Translations under genes and position numbers: made by a program | From: an uncultured Pirellulaceae bacterium | GTDB taxonomy: Bacteria > Planctomycetota > Planctomycetia > Pirellulales > Pirellulaceae | Length of the DNA stretch: 35,240 nucleotides | NCBI GenBank assembly: GCA_905480545.1 | Contig: CAJQQR010000296.1 | Coordinates: 1 to 35,240, forward strand | Reading direction: 5' to 3' | In this document: in pieces, positions 1 through 9,092 of the stretch | How positions within the stretch are numbered: position 1 is the stretch's first letter | Layout of the letters: each line of letters opens with the position of its first letter | The notes under the pieces: generated by a model | What the model was told of the DNA's origin: nothing | The model's database searches: none | What the model saw: the letters and a program-made list of their open reading frames with translations, nothing else

Positions 1-365
1 TATATCCCGAAAGCTATTAGGGCAATCCGAAGAAAAGAGAGACGCAAGAAAATCTGAGGTTTCGCTGAATTTCCGGTCCTTCGCGCGATAAACATGGTAC
101 CTTTTTTCGCAAATCCAATGAAAAGAGCAATGATTGCAATAAGATCGATCATTTTACGGTGCCATTCTACCGTTAGAATGCCAACCGGAGTTTACCGGGT
201 TAACGATGCTGCTAGAATTACGTTCGACATTTGAGGAGTTTTCACCACCATTTTGACTTCCCGGCTGGTCGCGGATAATTTTACAGCAGGCGAAATTGGT
301 TTTCGCGTCACTTAAAATTAAACAAAGTACGAATAGAGAAAAAAAACGTTTCTGGAGGAACAAAG
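1..365. other. Non-coding leader upstream of the Bax inhibitor gene
   Basis: No convincing gene is visible in this stretch. The one long reading frame on the minus strand (154-495) runs into the start of the Bax inhibitor gene, has no family signature and is treated as a shadow. The stretch holds a perfect 7-bp inverted repeat (listed separately at 163-180) and ends in a good ribosome binding site, GGAGGA at 354-359, seven bases before the ATG at 366. No confident -35/-10 pair was found. Confidence 0.5.
163..180. other. Perfect hairpin, possible terminator or operator
   Basis: CATTCTA, a CCGT loop and TAGAATG form a perfect 7-bp stem. There is no run of T on either side, so it is a poor intrinsic terminator. 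It could be a protein binding site or an RNA structure in the leader of the gene at 366. Its role is unknown. Confidence 0.3.
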
Positions 366-1160
366 ATGTCACAATACGACCCGAATAATCCATACGGTCA
401 AAATCAGCAACAACCTCAAGGCATGCCCCAGTACATGGGTGCACAAGCAGCGGCACAACAATATGCCCATCCGATGTTTGCTGCCGATGCAACACAGTCT
501 GAGCGCACCGGCTTTATTCAGCGAACCTACCTGCATCTGGGTGGCGCAATCTTGGCGTTTGTTGTCCTTGAGACCCTCTTTCTCAATGTTCTTGTTCCGA
601 TGATCGGTGAAGCCACCATTATTGGAATGTTCAGCGGCTGGAACATGCTGATCTTGATGGGTGCATTCATTGGCGTGAGTTTCCTGGCCGGGCATTGGGC
701 ACGATCGGACGCAAGCGTCGGGCTGCAATACACTGGATTAAGCTTATACATTCTGGCCGAGGCAGTCATTTTCATGCCAATGCTCTATATCGCAGGCAAA
801 TTTTACCCCGGTTCGATTGAAACGGCGGGAATTGCAACTCTCGCGATATTTGGCGGACTTACCGCATTTGTATTCATCAGCAAAGCCGACTTCTCCTTCA
901 TGCGAGGATTTCTCGTTGTCGGATCGATGGCCGCATTCGCAGTGATCATCGCCTCAATCTTCATGGGAGGCGGTTTAGGGATTTGGTTCTCAGGAGCGAT
1001 GATTCTATTGTTCGGCGGTTACATTCTTTATGACACCTCAAACATCATCCACAACTACCGAACCGACCAACACGTTGCAGCATCCCTTGCACTATTTGCT
1101 TCGGTCGCAATGCTGTTTTGGTATGTACTTCGATTTGTCATGCAAATGATGGAAGAGTAG
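366..1160 (+). CDS. Bax inhibitor-1/YccA family membrane protein
   Basis: A 264-residue integral membrane protein of the Bax inhibitor-1 (UPF0005/YccA/YbhL) family. The first 40 or so residues are polar and rich in Gln, Asn and Pro, followed by about seven hydrophobic segments from residue 60 to the end. The last part carries the family's typical DTSNIIH stretch followed by a final membrane helix (…LFWYVLRFVMQM). In characterised relatives these proteins form a pH-sensitive cation leak or modulate membrane proteases; what this one does is not shown by the sequence. The start is well supported by GGAGGA seven bases upstream. The gene stands alone, is transcribed towards valS, and both genes end at the shared terminator at 1211-1230. 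Length is normal for the family. Confidence 0.9.
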   Translation: MSQYDPNNPYGQNQQQPQGMPQYMGAQAAAQQYAHPMFAADATQSERTGFIQRTYLHLGGAILAFVVLETLFLNVLVPMIGEATIIGMFSGWNMLILMGAFIGVSFLAGHWARSDASVGLQYTGLSLYILAEAVIFMPMLYIAGKFYPGSIETAGIATLAIFGGLTAFVFISKADFSFMRGFLVVGSMAAFAVIIASIFMGGGLGIWFSGAMILLFGGYILYDTSNIIHNYRTDQHVAASLALFASVAMLFWYVLRFVMQMMEE

Positions 1161-1210
1161 ACAGAATCGAAAACGCCATTTCGGATCAGATCAACTTCTC
1201 AAATCAAAAA

Positions 1211-1230
1211 CGCCGCTCTTTGGAGCGGCG
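1211..1230. terminator. Bidirectional intrinsic terminator between the Bax inhibitor gene and valS
   Basis: CGCCGCTC, a TTTG loop and GAGCGGCG make a perfect 8-bp GC-rich stem, preceded by AAAAA and followed by TTTTTT. On either strand this is a GC stem followed by a U tract, so it can end both convergent transcripts. It lies about 50 bp after the stop codon at 1160 and 22 bp beyond the valS stop at 1253. Confidence 0.93.
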
Positions 1231-1252
1231 TTTTTTCGTTGAACTGTACCTT

Positions 1253-4200
1253 TCAAATTGCTTCGATCGAAGATTCGATGGTTTTCTTTTGCTCACAAAG
1301 CTGAGCGAGTGTCTCACGCTCTTTTTGGACAACTTCCGCCGGTGCACGATCAACAAAGTTGGCGTTAGATAGTTTCTTCTCTTTGCTGGCAATCAATCCG
1401 GTGATTCGCCCCAGCTCCTTTTCCAATCGTGCTTTTTCCGCGTCGAGGTCGATAAAATCCTTGAGGTCAACATAAATCTCAATTCCAGGCAAACTCGCCG
1501 TCGCGTTGGGTGATGGGATTGCGCAGTCCATTCCGATCCCAATCAATTCTGATTTCGCGATCGAGGAGAAATACTGTTTCAAAGGCTCAAGATCAGCAGC
1601 AATTTCGCGTCCTGTCCGAATGACGAATTCAACTCGTTCCTTTGGCGGAATATTCTGTTGTGATCGGATATTCCTGACCGACGCGAGTACGCTTTGAAAA
1701 GTTGCAAATTGTTTTTCGATTTTCGAATCGATAGCCGATTCGCTCGCAACCGGCCATGGTGCAACACAGATGCTCTTTGCTGATTCAAACGGTGAATCAA
1801 GCCCACGCGTTGGGGCCATCTCACCAAGCAGTCGCCAAATCTCCTCGGTTACAAACGGCATGGTAGGTGCGAGTAATCGCAACAAGGAATCCAAGGTATG
1901 AGCAAGCAAACGTTGGGCAACGGGCCGCTTTGACGCGCTTTGAAAACGGTCCTTCAGCATCTCCACGTAGAAACTGCAGAATTCATTCCACGCAAAATCA
2001 TACAGCTGACTCGATGCTTCAGCATATTGGTAACCTTCAATCGCCTGTGTGACATTTTGCGTGACAGATGCGAGGCGACTGAGGATCCAGCGATCTTCGG
2101 TTTCCAATTCTGAGTCACTGACGGGTGCTGGCTGATAATTCGGCAAATTGGTTAACGCAAAACGTGATGCATTCCACAATTTATTAACAAAATTTCGAGC
2201 TTCCTCGAAACGTTCGCTTAAAACGGTTCCCCGAGCAACGGATTTGTCCTCATCGGTTTTAGCCCATTGTGTCGAAAAATTCTTTTTGCATTTCGGGCAT
2301 TCAACAACGGGTAGGATACGATTCTTTTTTGTCTGTTCGATACTCGCTTCACAATGCGGACACTCAAACTGAACGGGCAAGCGAACATCTTGTGTTTCGG
2401 TCGTCAATCTTGCCATCGAGAATCGAAGTGCGTCAGCACCAAATTTTTCGATGACGTCGAGCGGATCAACGCCGTTGCCTTTCGATTTTGACATCCCTTC
2501 GCCAAATCCATCCTGAATTTTTGGATGGATATAGACTTCCTTGAAAGGAATCTCATGCATGTTGTTCAGGCCAGCAAGGACCATTCGCGCAACCCACAGC
2601 GTGATAATATCGCGACTGGTGATCAACGTGGACGTCGGATAGAAATACGACAAGTCATCGTTCTTTTCCGGCCAGCCAAACGTTGAGTGTGGCCACAGGG
2701 CCGAGCTAAACCAAGTATCCAAAACGTCTTCTTCACGAACGAATCCGATGTCCTCAATCAGCTTTTCCAGAGCATCGCCATCTTTTTGAACGCATACATG
2801 CACAACCGCAAACGGAATCTCCAATTTTTCACGTTTGACTTCATCTGTTTCATCGGAGAATTCAACTTGAAAAGAAGCCGAAGTGCCGTTTATCAATAAC
2901 GGACCCTCAAGTTCTGAAACAATTTTTTTTACTTCTGTTTCCGTTTCACATCTGCGAGACCAAACTGGAATTTGGTGCCCCCACCAAAGTTGGCGGCTGA
3001 CAGGCCAGTCTCGTTTTTCCGACAACCAATCGATATAACCTTTGCGATATCGCTCCGGAAAAATCTGAACCCGATCATCTTGAACCGCGTCAATTGCCGA
3101 TTGAGAAAGCGTGTCCATTTTGACGAACCATTGGTCTGCGAGAAAAGGTTCGATCGGCGTTTTGCTTCGATCTGAGTGGGGAAGTTCGATTTCACGTTCT
3201 TCGACATCCCCTAGCAATCCCAGTTTATCGAGGTCTTCAGTGACTTTCTTTCTCGCCTGCTTCATCGTCAGGCCTTCATACGCTTGTGCCTCGCTATTTA
3301 ATGTTCCGTCCCGATTTAGAATGTTGATCATCGGAAGGTCACAGCGTTGCCCGACCAAATAGTCGTTCGGGTCATGAGCCGGAGTGATCTTGACGCATCC
3401 GCTGCCCATTTCAGGTTTCGCCCAAATGTCAGCGACAAGCGGAATTTCACGATTAACAAGCGGCAACATCAGTTTTCGACCATCGTTGGCCATATCACGA
3501 AGCAGCTCAAGTGTGGCGAGAGTTTCTGCGCGTCTTTTTGCAAGACTTTCTATCTGATCGTTGATCGCCGGCACGTCTTTTTCCGAGGCTTTCTTGAGCT
3601 TCTCCCGTAGCTCCTTTTCAACCCGACTAAGCGCATTGGCCGGTTCGGGATGAACCGCAACGGCGGTATCACCCAGCATCGTTTCCGGACGGGTCGTTGC
3701 AATAGTGATATAGGCTGGCTCACCTGGCTGTGGATCGATCACTGGATATTTGAGATTCCAGAAATTTCCTTTGATCGTTCTTTGAACGACTTCATCATCA
3801 GAAACAGCCGTGCGCAATTCGGTGTCCCAATTGACCAGCCGCTTTCCACGATAGATTAAGTCCTGGCGGAAGAGGTCAAAAAAAGTAACACGAACCGCCT
3901 TCGAGCAACCCTCATCGAGCGTGAAACGTGTCCGTTTCCAATCGCAACTGCACCCCATCTGCTTGAGCTGGCCAAGGATTCGCGATTCGTATTCGTCTTT
4001 CCATTTCCAAATCCGCTCAACCAAAGCAGCGCGTCCGATGTCGTGCCGCGTCTTGCCTTCGTCTTCTTTTAATCGTTTTTCTACGACAGCTTGAGTTGCG
4101 ATTCCCGCATGATCCGTTCCGGGCATCCAACACGCTTCGAAACCCTGCATCCGCTTCATTCGAATTTGAATGTCTTGAAGCGTGTTGTTAAGGGCATGGC

Positions 4201-4372
4201 CCAGATGAAGTGCACCGGTGACATTTGGCGGCGGGATAACGATCGAATAAGGCTTCTTTTCAGGATTCGCTTTGGCGTGAAAAAAACGATTGGCTTCCCA
4301 AAAATCGTTGATGCGAGGCTGAGCCGATTTAAAATCGAATCGATTCGGAATGGAGTCTGGTGAAAATGTCAC
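1253..4372 (-). CDS. valS: Valyl-tRNA synthetase with an inserted zinc ribbon
   Basis: Charges tRNA-Val with valine in the cytoplasm; class I aminoacyl-tRNA synthetase with an editing domain. With the start chosen here it is 1039 residues. Visible signatures are the HIGH motif as HLGH (residues 56-59), the KMSKS motif as GMSKS (626-630), the editing-domain motif TTRPETMLGDTAV (227-239) and a C-terminal coiled coil. Two additions stand out: a charged helical insertion at about 243-296 within the editing region, and a four-cysteine zinc-ribbon-like insert with C671, C674, C692 and C695 just after KMSKS. The open frame runs on to 4534, but the extra 54 residues do not look like ValS. Homologues start a few residues before the IPNRF-type segment, so the GTG at 4372 is preferred; its Shine-Dalgarno is weak. 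Confidence 0.95.
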   Translation of the reverse strand: MTFSPDSIPNRFDFKSAQPRINDFWEANRFFHAKANPEKKPYSIVIPPPNVTGALHLGHALNNTLQDIQIRMKRMQGFEACWMPGTDHAGIATQAVVEKRLKEDEGKTRHDIGRAALVERIWKWKDEYESRILGQLKQMGCSCDWKRTRFTLDEGCSKAVRVTFFDLFRQDLIYRGKRLVNWDTELRTAVSDDEVVQRTIKGNFWNLKYPVIDPQPGEPAYITIATTRPETMLGDTAVAVHPEPANALSRVEKELREKLKKASEKDVPAINDQIESLAKRRAETLATLELLRDMANDGRKLMLPLVNREIPLVADIWAKPEMGSGCVKITPAHDPNDYLVGQRCDLPMINILNRDGTLNSEAQAYEGLTMKQARKKVTEDLDKLGLLGDVEEREIELPHSDRSKTPIEPFLADQWFVKMDTLSQSAIDAVQDDRVQIFPERYRKGYIDWLSEKRDWPVSRQLWWGHQIPVWSRRCETETEVKKIVSELEGPLLINGTSASFQVEFSDETDEVKREKLEIPFAVVHVCVQKDGDALEKLIEDIGFVREEDVLDTWFSSALWPHSTFGWPEKNDDLSYFYPTSTLITSRDIITLWVARMVLAGLNNMHEIPFKEVYIHPKIQDGFGEGMSKSKGNGVDPLDVIEKFGADALRFSMARLTTETQDVRLPVQFECPHCEASIEQTKKNRILPVVECPKCKKNFSTQWAKTDEDKSVARGTVLSERFEEARNFVNKLWNASRFALTNLPNYQPAPVSDSELETEDRWILSRLASVTQNVTQAIEGYQYAEASSQLYDFAWNEFCSFYVEMLKDRFQSASKRPVAQRLLAHTLDSLLRLLAPTMPFVTEEIWRLLGEMAPTRGLDSPFESAKSICVAPWPVASESAIDSKIEKQFATFQSVLASVRNIRSQQNIPPKERVEFVIRTGREIAADLEPLKQYFSSIAKSELIGIGMDCAIPSPNATASLPGIEIYVDLKDFIDLDAEKARLEKELGRITGLIASKEKKLSNANFVDRAPAEVVQKERETLAQLCEQKKTIESSIEAI

Positions 4373-4403
4373 AGATTTGGTCTTCGAATGGAGAATATAC
4401 GTC

Positions 4404-4431
4404 AGATTAGAGATGAACCTGATTGATACAA
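4404..4431 (-). promoter_or_regulatory. Possible promoter of valS
   Basis: On the minus strand TTGTAT (4426-4431) and TAATCT (4404-4409) are separated by 16 bp, a plausible sigma-70-like pair. It would place the transcript start about 25 bases before the GTG start at 4372. Both hexamers are imperfect. The rest of the 331-bp gap between purD and valS (4373-4703) shows nothing else I can support. Confidence 0.25.
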
Positions 4432-4703
4432 GTTCGGTTATTTTGACGGAAGAAGTTAATCCGGGGCAAGATAGGCGAAAAATTGCTGGGAATCTGATGA
4501 ACAAACGTCCCCCAGAACCACGAAGCACAATCAAACACCGAAACCACGTTTACGATTAGCTCGAGACAGGAAAGCCAGGAACAAAAATCACGATGGAACA
4601 ATGTTGCCCGATCCTCAATTTTTTCGTGATTTGTCAAAATCCCCGATCAATTAGCAGAGTTCTCGGCCGCGACGGAACGTCTCCCGACCCTATCGAGATA
4701 CCA

Positions 4704-6020
4704 TTACCCAATTTCTTCTTCCACGACATAAAACGCTTTGTCAGAAATATCCTTTCGGCACCAAGCCCCATCCCAACGAATTTTCCGGACGGCCTGATAA
4801 GCCCGAAGTTTTGCCTCGGGAATTGTGTCTCCCAACGCCGTAACACCGAGAACTCGACCGCCATTAGAAACAACATCGCCACTTAATAACTTCGTTCCCG
4901 CATGAAAGACTTTGACGTCCTCCAGTGCATTTGCCTCATCGATTCCCGAAATGACTTTTCCGTTTTCATACTTGCCCGGGTAACCTTCGCTTGCCATGAC
5001 GACACAAACACTTGGTCGAGCGTCCCATTCCAAGCTGTCCAACTCTTCCAACTTCCCGTCTACGGTAGCGTTGATCACGTGCAGCAAATCCGTTTTTAAA
5101 CGCATCAGTAATGGCTGACATTCCGGATCACCAAAACGAACGTTGTATTCAAGGACTTTTGGGCCTTGAGGTGTCAGCATCAAGCCAGCATAAAGGACAC
5201 CGCTAAATAGTTGACGCGAGCGTTTCATCGCATGCACCGTCGGTACAAAAACCTTTTCTTCAACCCAATACATCAGATCCTCATCCACCGAAGGGGCAGG
5301 GCAGTACGCGCCCATTCCACCCGTATTCGGTCCAAGGTCGTTGTCATTAGCCGCTTTGTGATCCTGCGCCGGCGGAAGTGTGACTATAGTTCGTCCATCG
5401 GTAATGGCGAGGATGCTCACTTCGGCACCAGCAAGTTTTTCTTCAATAACGATTTTGTTTCCGGCGTCGCCAAATTCTTTGTCCCGGCCAATCCTTGAGA
5501 TCGCCTCAACAATCTCGACTCGAGAGTTACAAACGATTGCCCCTTTTCCAGCAGCAAGCCCGTCAGCCTTTACCACGAGCGCAAGGTCCTGCCCGTGGTC
5601 TTCTTCCGGATAACGGTTTTTAAGATAGAGCTCGGCGTCTTCGGCGCTTCGAAATGACTGATAGTTCGCGGTCGGAACGTTCGCATGAGTAAGAATGTCT
5701 TTGCAAAATACTTTGCTACCCTCCAACTGTGCTGCGGCTTTTGATGGCCCGAAAACTCGGAGTCCCTCTTTTTGAAACACATCTGAAATGCCCAAACAAA
5801 GCGGGACCTCTGGGCCAACGACCGTCACACCGACGTTATTTTTTTTCGCGAAATCAGTAAGCCCCTGAAAGTCATCCACAGCGAGGTCGACATTCTGGCA
5901 TTCCTGTCCCGTCCCCGCATTCCCGGGGGCAACAAAAATGTCGCCGACATCTTTGCTTTGTGCAATCTTCCAAGCCAGAGCGTGTTCGCGTCCGCCGTTA
6001 CCAATGATTAAAACGTTCAT
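4704..6020 (-). CDS. purD: Phosphoribosylamine--glycine ligase
   Basis: Catalyses the second step of de novo purine synthesis: phosphoribosylamine + glycine + ATP to GAR. It is a 438-residue cytoplasmic ATP-grasp enzyme, close to the usual 420-430. The N-terminal domain begins at once with the family motif GNGGREHALAWK (residues 7-18). The ATP-grasp region contains KADGLAAGKG, and the metal/ATP region carries the PurD signature VRFGDPECQ. The ATG at 6020 lies six residues before the conserved Rossmann-like start, so the start is secure. The neighbouring genes are unrelated to purine synthesis. It points the same way as valS but lies 331 bp away from it, so co-transcription is uncertain. Confidence 0.96.
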   Translation of the reverse strand: MNVLIIGNGGREHALAWKIAQSKDVGDIFVAPGNAGTGQECQNVDLAVDDFQGLTDFAKKNNVGVTVVGPEVPLCLGISDVFQKEGLRVFGPSKAAAQLEGSKVFCKDILTHANVPTANYQSFRSAEDAELYLKNRYPEEDHGQDLALVVKADGLAAGKGAIVCNSRVEIVEAISRIGRDKEFGDAGNKIVIEEKLAGAEVSILAITDGRTIVTLPPAQDHKAANDNDLGPNTGGMGAYCPAPSVDEDLMYWVEEKVFVPTVHAMKRSRQLFSGVLYAGLMLTPQGPKVLEYNVRFGDPECQPLLMRLKTDLLHVINATVDGKLEELDSLEWDARPSVCVVMASEGYPGKYENGKVISGIDEANALEDVKVFHAGTKLLSGDVVSNGGRVLGVTALGDTIPEAKLRAYQAVRKIRWDGAWCRKDISDKAFYVVEEEIG

Positions 6021-6395
6021 TCTTACTCAATCGGGAAATCTTTACCCAAACAAAATCAAACCAAATCCTGTCACCTGCGACAATTTGTCGCGTTAACGAA
6101 AACTAACGGACTTGGACCACCATTTCTCGTTATTTTTGTCATTTTCGCAAGTACCAGCGCGAAGACGCCAAATTCATTTTGACTAGAAAATAGCCGCCCA
6201 TCGGTTTATAATTTGCAACAAGTGTCGGGTAGCATAAAAGAACAGCGTGCAAAAGCATGACTTGCGAAGAAATAAAGTCGGATCGCGCCAATCCATTTTT
6301 TATTCGGATTGAACCATTTTGTTCTTTCTGCTGTAAATTTGCTCGGCTTCCCACCTTTGAACAGAGACCTTTCTTTCCCCCAAAAATCTAAAAAA
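6021..6395. other. Divergent intergenic region between purD and the cupredoxin gene
   Basis: These 375 bp must hold promoters for purD (minus) and for the cupredoxin-like gene (plus). A perfect TATAAT hexamer sits at 6207-6212 on the plus strand, but the only TTGACT-type -35 (6179-6184) is 22 bp away, too far for a standard promoter. The frame of the cupredoxin gene stays open back to 6309, but residues encoded before 6396 resemble no signal peptide and are considered untranslated. Confidence 0.4.
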
Positions 6396-7190
6396 ATGAG
6401 AACATTACTTAGGAACCTAGTCTGTTTCAGTCTTTTGATCTTTATTTCGTCATCTTCTGGACTTGCTCAGGAATGGGGAAACCTCAAAGGCAAATTCATT
6501 GCCACAGGAGATGCACCGAAAGCTGTCGAGCTCGTTCCGGACAAGGACAAGGCAGCTTGCGAGTTACCCATGTACTCGCGTCAATTGCTAATTGACAAAG
6601 ATGGTGGGCTTGCGAACGTCGTTGTTTTTCTGAAAAAACCTTCCAAAGCGGTACCTGTTCACCCGTCTTACAAAGAAGCGATGAGCAAGCCCGTTCAATT
6701 GGATAACTTGAAATGCCGATTCGAACCACACATTTTAATAATGACGACTTCGCAAAAGCTTCGTGTAAAAAATAGTGACGCAGTCGGACACAACGCCAAC
6801 ATCACATCTTTTAACGACGACAATTCCCACAACCCAAATATCCCGGCAGGGAAGTTTGTGGACTTGGAAATGCCAGAGGTCGAAACCAGACCAATCAACG
6901 CAGCTTGCAACAGTCACGCTTGGATGAAGTCGTATATTTTGGTTCGAGATGAACCTTACATGGCGGTCTCCGCAAAAAATGGCGAATTTGAAATTATGAA
7001 TTTACCTGCTGGAGAACACACATTCCAATTCTGGCAAGAGAATGTTGGTTACGTCAAAAAGGCGTCCGCCGGTGGAAAGACTTTACCAAAGGGTCGTCGC
7101 GCCGAAATCAAATTAACAATCAAAGCCGGTGAGACACTGGATCTTGGAAAAATCGAAATTCCAGTCGAATCAATTGTTCCGAAAGACTGA
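6396..7190 (+). CDS. Secreted cupredoxin-like protein, paralogue of the CoxD C-terminal domain
   Basis: A 264-residue exported protein. Residues 1-24 form a signal peptide ending in SSSGLAQ, which is why the ATG at 6396 is chosen over the upstream in-frame start at 6309. The body has a central cupredoxin-like segment with candidate copper ligands H132 (in GHNANITSF), C171, H174 and M177 (in CNSHAWM). A C-terminal beta segment (GEFEIMNLPAGEH…) resembles carboxypeptidase-regulatory-like domains. It shares long identical blocks, such as ACELPMYSR, GHNANITSFN and VRDEPYMA, with residues 168-400 of the CoxD fusion at 15130-16347. Position upstream of the oxidase genes and this paralogy suggest a periplasmic electron carrier or copper protein of the same system. 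Neither copper binding nor function is proven by sequence. Confidence 0.8.
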   Translation: MRTLLRNLVCFSLLIFISSSSGLAQEWGNLKGKFIATGDAPKAVELVPDKDKAACELPMYSRQLLIDKDGGLANVVVFLKKPSKAVPVHPSYKEAMSKPVQLDNLKCRFEPHILIMTTSQKLRVKNSDAVGHNANITSFNDDNSHNPNIPAGKFVDLEMPEVETRPINAACNSHAWMKSYILVRDEPYMAVSAKNGEFEIMNLPAGEHTFQFWQENVGYVKKASAGGKTLPKGRRAEIKLTIKAGETLDLGKIEIPVESIVPKD

Positions 7191-7243
7191 GATGGAATCA
7201 TCGCTGATCGGAAAATCGGCTGACGAAATTTTCTCAACATTTT

Positions 7244-7267
7244 AACCGGACACGGTGGAGTTCGGTT
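7244..7267 (+). terminator. Weak possible terminator after the cupredoxin gene
   Basis: AACCG (7244-7248) pairs with CGGTT (7263-7267), with further partial pairing inside, and is followed by TATTTCTT. It lies about 50 bp past the stop at 7190. If real, the cupredoxin gene is a separate transcript from the cox block. The rest of the 320-bp gap (7191-7510) shows only a loose inverted repeat GGAGCC/GGCTCC around 7288-7322. Confidence 0.3.
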
Positions 7268-7510
7268 ATTTCTTCCTGATAGGTCGATGAATGCATTGGA
7301 GCCAGACGTTCACTGGTTCCAATCAGGCTCCATACGTTGCTTTGATTTCGAGTGGGTATTTCGTAATTTGACGAAAAGCTCATAATTAAATGAAGACGTC
7401 AGGTTGGAATTTAAAATCAGCACAAGTTCGATTCCGCATCACCGATGCGAAAAAATCCGAACGGAGTAAAAGGTCAGCCGACTCGAAATGACTGATGCAA
7501 TGGATGAAAA

Positions 7511-7696
7511 ATGAAAAAATTGATTTTTGCCGTCTTGGCCTGTCTTCTGCTTGTTGGTTGCTATTATCGAACAACCGCACCTACCTATTCCTACGACCCA
7601 AACCAAGTCGAATCGATTCGCGAACAACTGGGGGCGAAGACGTCAGCCAAAGAGTACATCAATGAAGAGGAAGAAGAATCCGAAGACCAGGAATGA
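7511..7696 (+). CDS. Small lipoprotein with acidic tail
   Basis: A 61-residue predicted lipoprotein. Residues 1-16 are a short signal peptide, and LVGC supplies the lipobox with the acylated cysteine at 17. The mature part is Tyr/Thr-rich, then ends in an acidic tail (EEEEESEDQE). I recognise no family. It lies 107 bp before the di-heme cytochrome gene on the same strand, so it may be the first gene of the cox block. Small lipoproteins at this place could be assembly or anchoring factors, but that is inference only. Shine-Dalgarno is poor (GGATGAAAA). Confidence 0.6.
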   Translation: MKKLIFAVLACLLLVGCYYRTTAPTYSYDPNQVESIREQLGAKTSAKEYINEEEEESEDQE

Positions 7697-7803
7697 ACAC
7701 TCTTAAGCAACGATACATCTGAAATTCCGATTTGTTTTGAATGATGACTTGTGGTTGGGAAGTAAAATTTGCGGTTAGAAGAAGAAAAAGATCATCTGCC
7801 ATC

Positions 7804-9081
7804 ATGAAAAAACAAATACAAATTGCGAATATTGTTGTCGGTCTATTCATTCTGACAATTTTTTTGGGTTGTGCGGATAAACCATCATTCCAATTCAACG
7901 CTGTCTCTAAAAAGGAAGCGGAAAATGGTACTCCTTTTTCTGCGGAACAATCTCAGGACGTCGCCAACATCCTAACCGCGCTGTTCGGAACGCCCGACGA
8001 TCCAGCAATGCCCAATGTGAACTCGTTCCATTGGTACCTACAGTATGACGAGGGTTACGCAGAAGATTTTGCGACCTTGGTCGATTTTGAAAATCTCAAA
8101 CGTTCGGCCGGTCCCGTATCCAGTGATGAAAATGGTGATAGTCGCGGACTCTATCGCGAACACTGTGCACATTGCCATGGAATCTCCGGTGGCGGTGATG
8201 GGCCAACCGCTCTCACACTGAATCCATACCCGCGCGACTTTCGGCATGGAGTTTACAAATTCAAATCGACCAGCGGAAAAGCCCGACCGACCGATGATGA
8301 CCTGATGCACATCATCAACGAAGGCATACCGGGAACGTCGATGCCATCTTTCAAAGTCGCGATCAACGATAACGAGAAGAAAGCGTTAGTTGATTACGTA
8401 AAATACCTCAGCCTTCGAGGGGAAATAGAAAGGCTACTTTGGACGATGACTTCGGAATTAGAAACAGGTGAACGTCTGCCGCTTGTTTTTGCTGACGGCT
8501 ACGACAAATTATCCGAAGAAGAGAAAGATAATTTGATGGGTTGGTTCGAAGAGGAAGGTGCAAAAGTTGAAAGTCTTTTCAAAAGCTGGCTCAAGGCAAA
8601 AACATCACCGAACGTAAAACAGCCACCTACCGCTCCGGAAAGCTTTGATCCGAAACACCCCGAGCATTCCACATTAATTGCTCAAGGTCGCGAGATTTTC
8701 CACGGAAAAGCGGGGGACTGCAAATCGTGCCATGGGTTCACCGGTTATGGGGATGGAGAGCTGAATAACTATGATGTTTGGAATCAATGGGCAAAGGGTA
8801 AATCGGACGATTATATTGCCGAGTTCGTGAACGACGGTGCCTTGCCTCCCCGAACGATTGCCCCACGAAATTTTAGAAACGGTGTTTTCCGTGGGGGTCG
8901 TGATCCAAACACGTTGTATCGCCGAATCAAGGAAGGCATTCAAGGCGCACAAATGCCAAACGCAGCAACATTAACGGACGACCAAATTTGGAGTTTGGTC
9001 GCATACGTTCGAAACATCAAGTCGGAACCGATCACAGGTGGGCAGTCGCACTTGCCGGTCAACGACAAACCGATCAACTAG
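7804..9081 (+). CDS. Di-heme cytochrome c lipoprotein
   Basis: A 425-residue membrane-anchored c-type cytochrome with two heme domains. Signal peptide residues 1-22 end in a lipobox FLGC with the acylated Cys at 23; this decides the ATG at 7804 over the in-frame start at 7741. Heme motifs are CAHCH (121-125) and CKSCH (306-310). Likely axial methionines lie in GTSMPSF (M180) and GAQMPNA of the second domain. Each domain has the layout of oxidase-associated cytochrome c domains (CxxCHG…GDG…PRxFR/FRNGVF). The gene ends 11 bp before coxB, so it is probably the direct electron donor to CuA or a subunit of the oxidase. CoxB here lacks the fused cytochrome domain of caa3 enzymes, and this protein could take its place. 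About 90 residues before the first heme are of unknown role. Confidence 0.88.
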   Translation: MKKQIQIANIVVGLFILTIFLGCADKPSFQFNAVSKKEAENGTPFSAEQSQDVANILTALFGTPDDPAMPNVNSFHWYLQYDEGYAEDFATLVDFENLKRSAGPVSSDENGDSRGLYREHCAHCHGISGGGDGPTALTLNPYPRDFRHGVYKFKSTSGKARPTDDDLMHIINEGIPGTSMPSFKVAINDNEKKALVDYVKYLSLRGEIERLLWTMTSELETGERLPLVFADGYDKLSEEEKDNLMGWFEEEGAKVESLFKSWLKAKTSPNVKQPPTAPESFDPKHPEHSTLIAQGREIFHGKAGDCKSCHGFTGYGDGELNNYDVWNQWAKGKSDDYIAEFVNDGALPPRTIAPRNFRNGVFRGGRDPNTLYRRIKEGIQGAQMPNAATLTDDQIWSLVAYVRNIKSEPITGGQSHLPVNDKPIN

Positions 9082-9092
9082 AAGGCAGACAA

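Noticed and set aside
154..495. 113-codon minus-strand frame at the left end
   Set aside because: It overlaps the start of the well-supported Bax inhibitor gene, has no ribosome binding site or family signature, and its composition looks like a shadow.
4373..4534. Upstream 54-codon extension of valS
   Set aside because: The extra residues do not resemble any ValS N-terminus; the GTG at 4372 lies where homologues begin.
6179..6212. TTGACT … TATAAT as a promoter for the cupredoxin gene
   Set aside because: The hexamers are 22 bp apart, too far for a normal sigma-70 type promoter.
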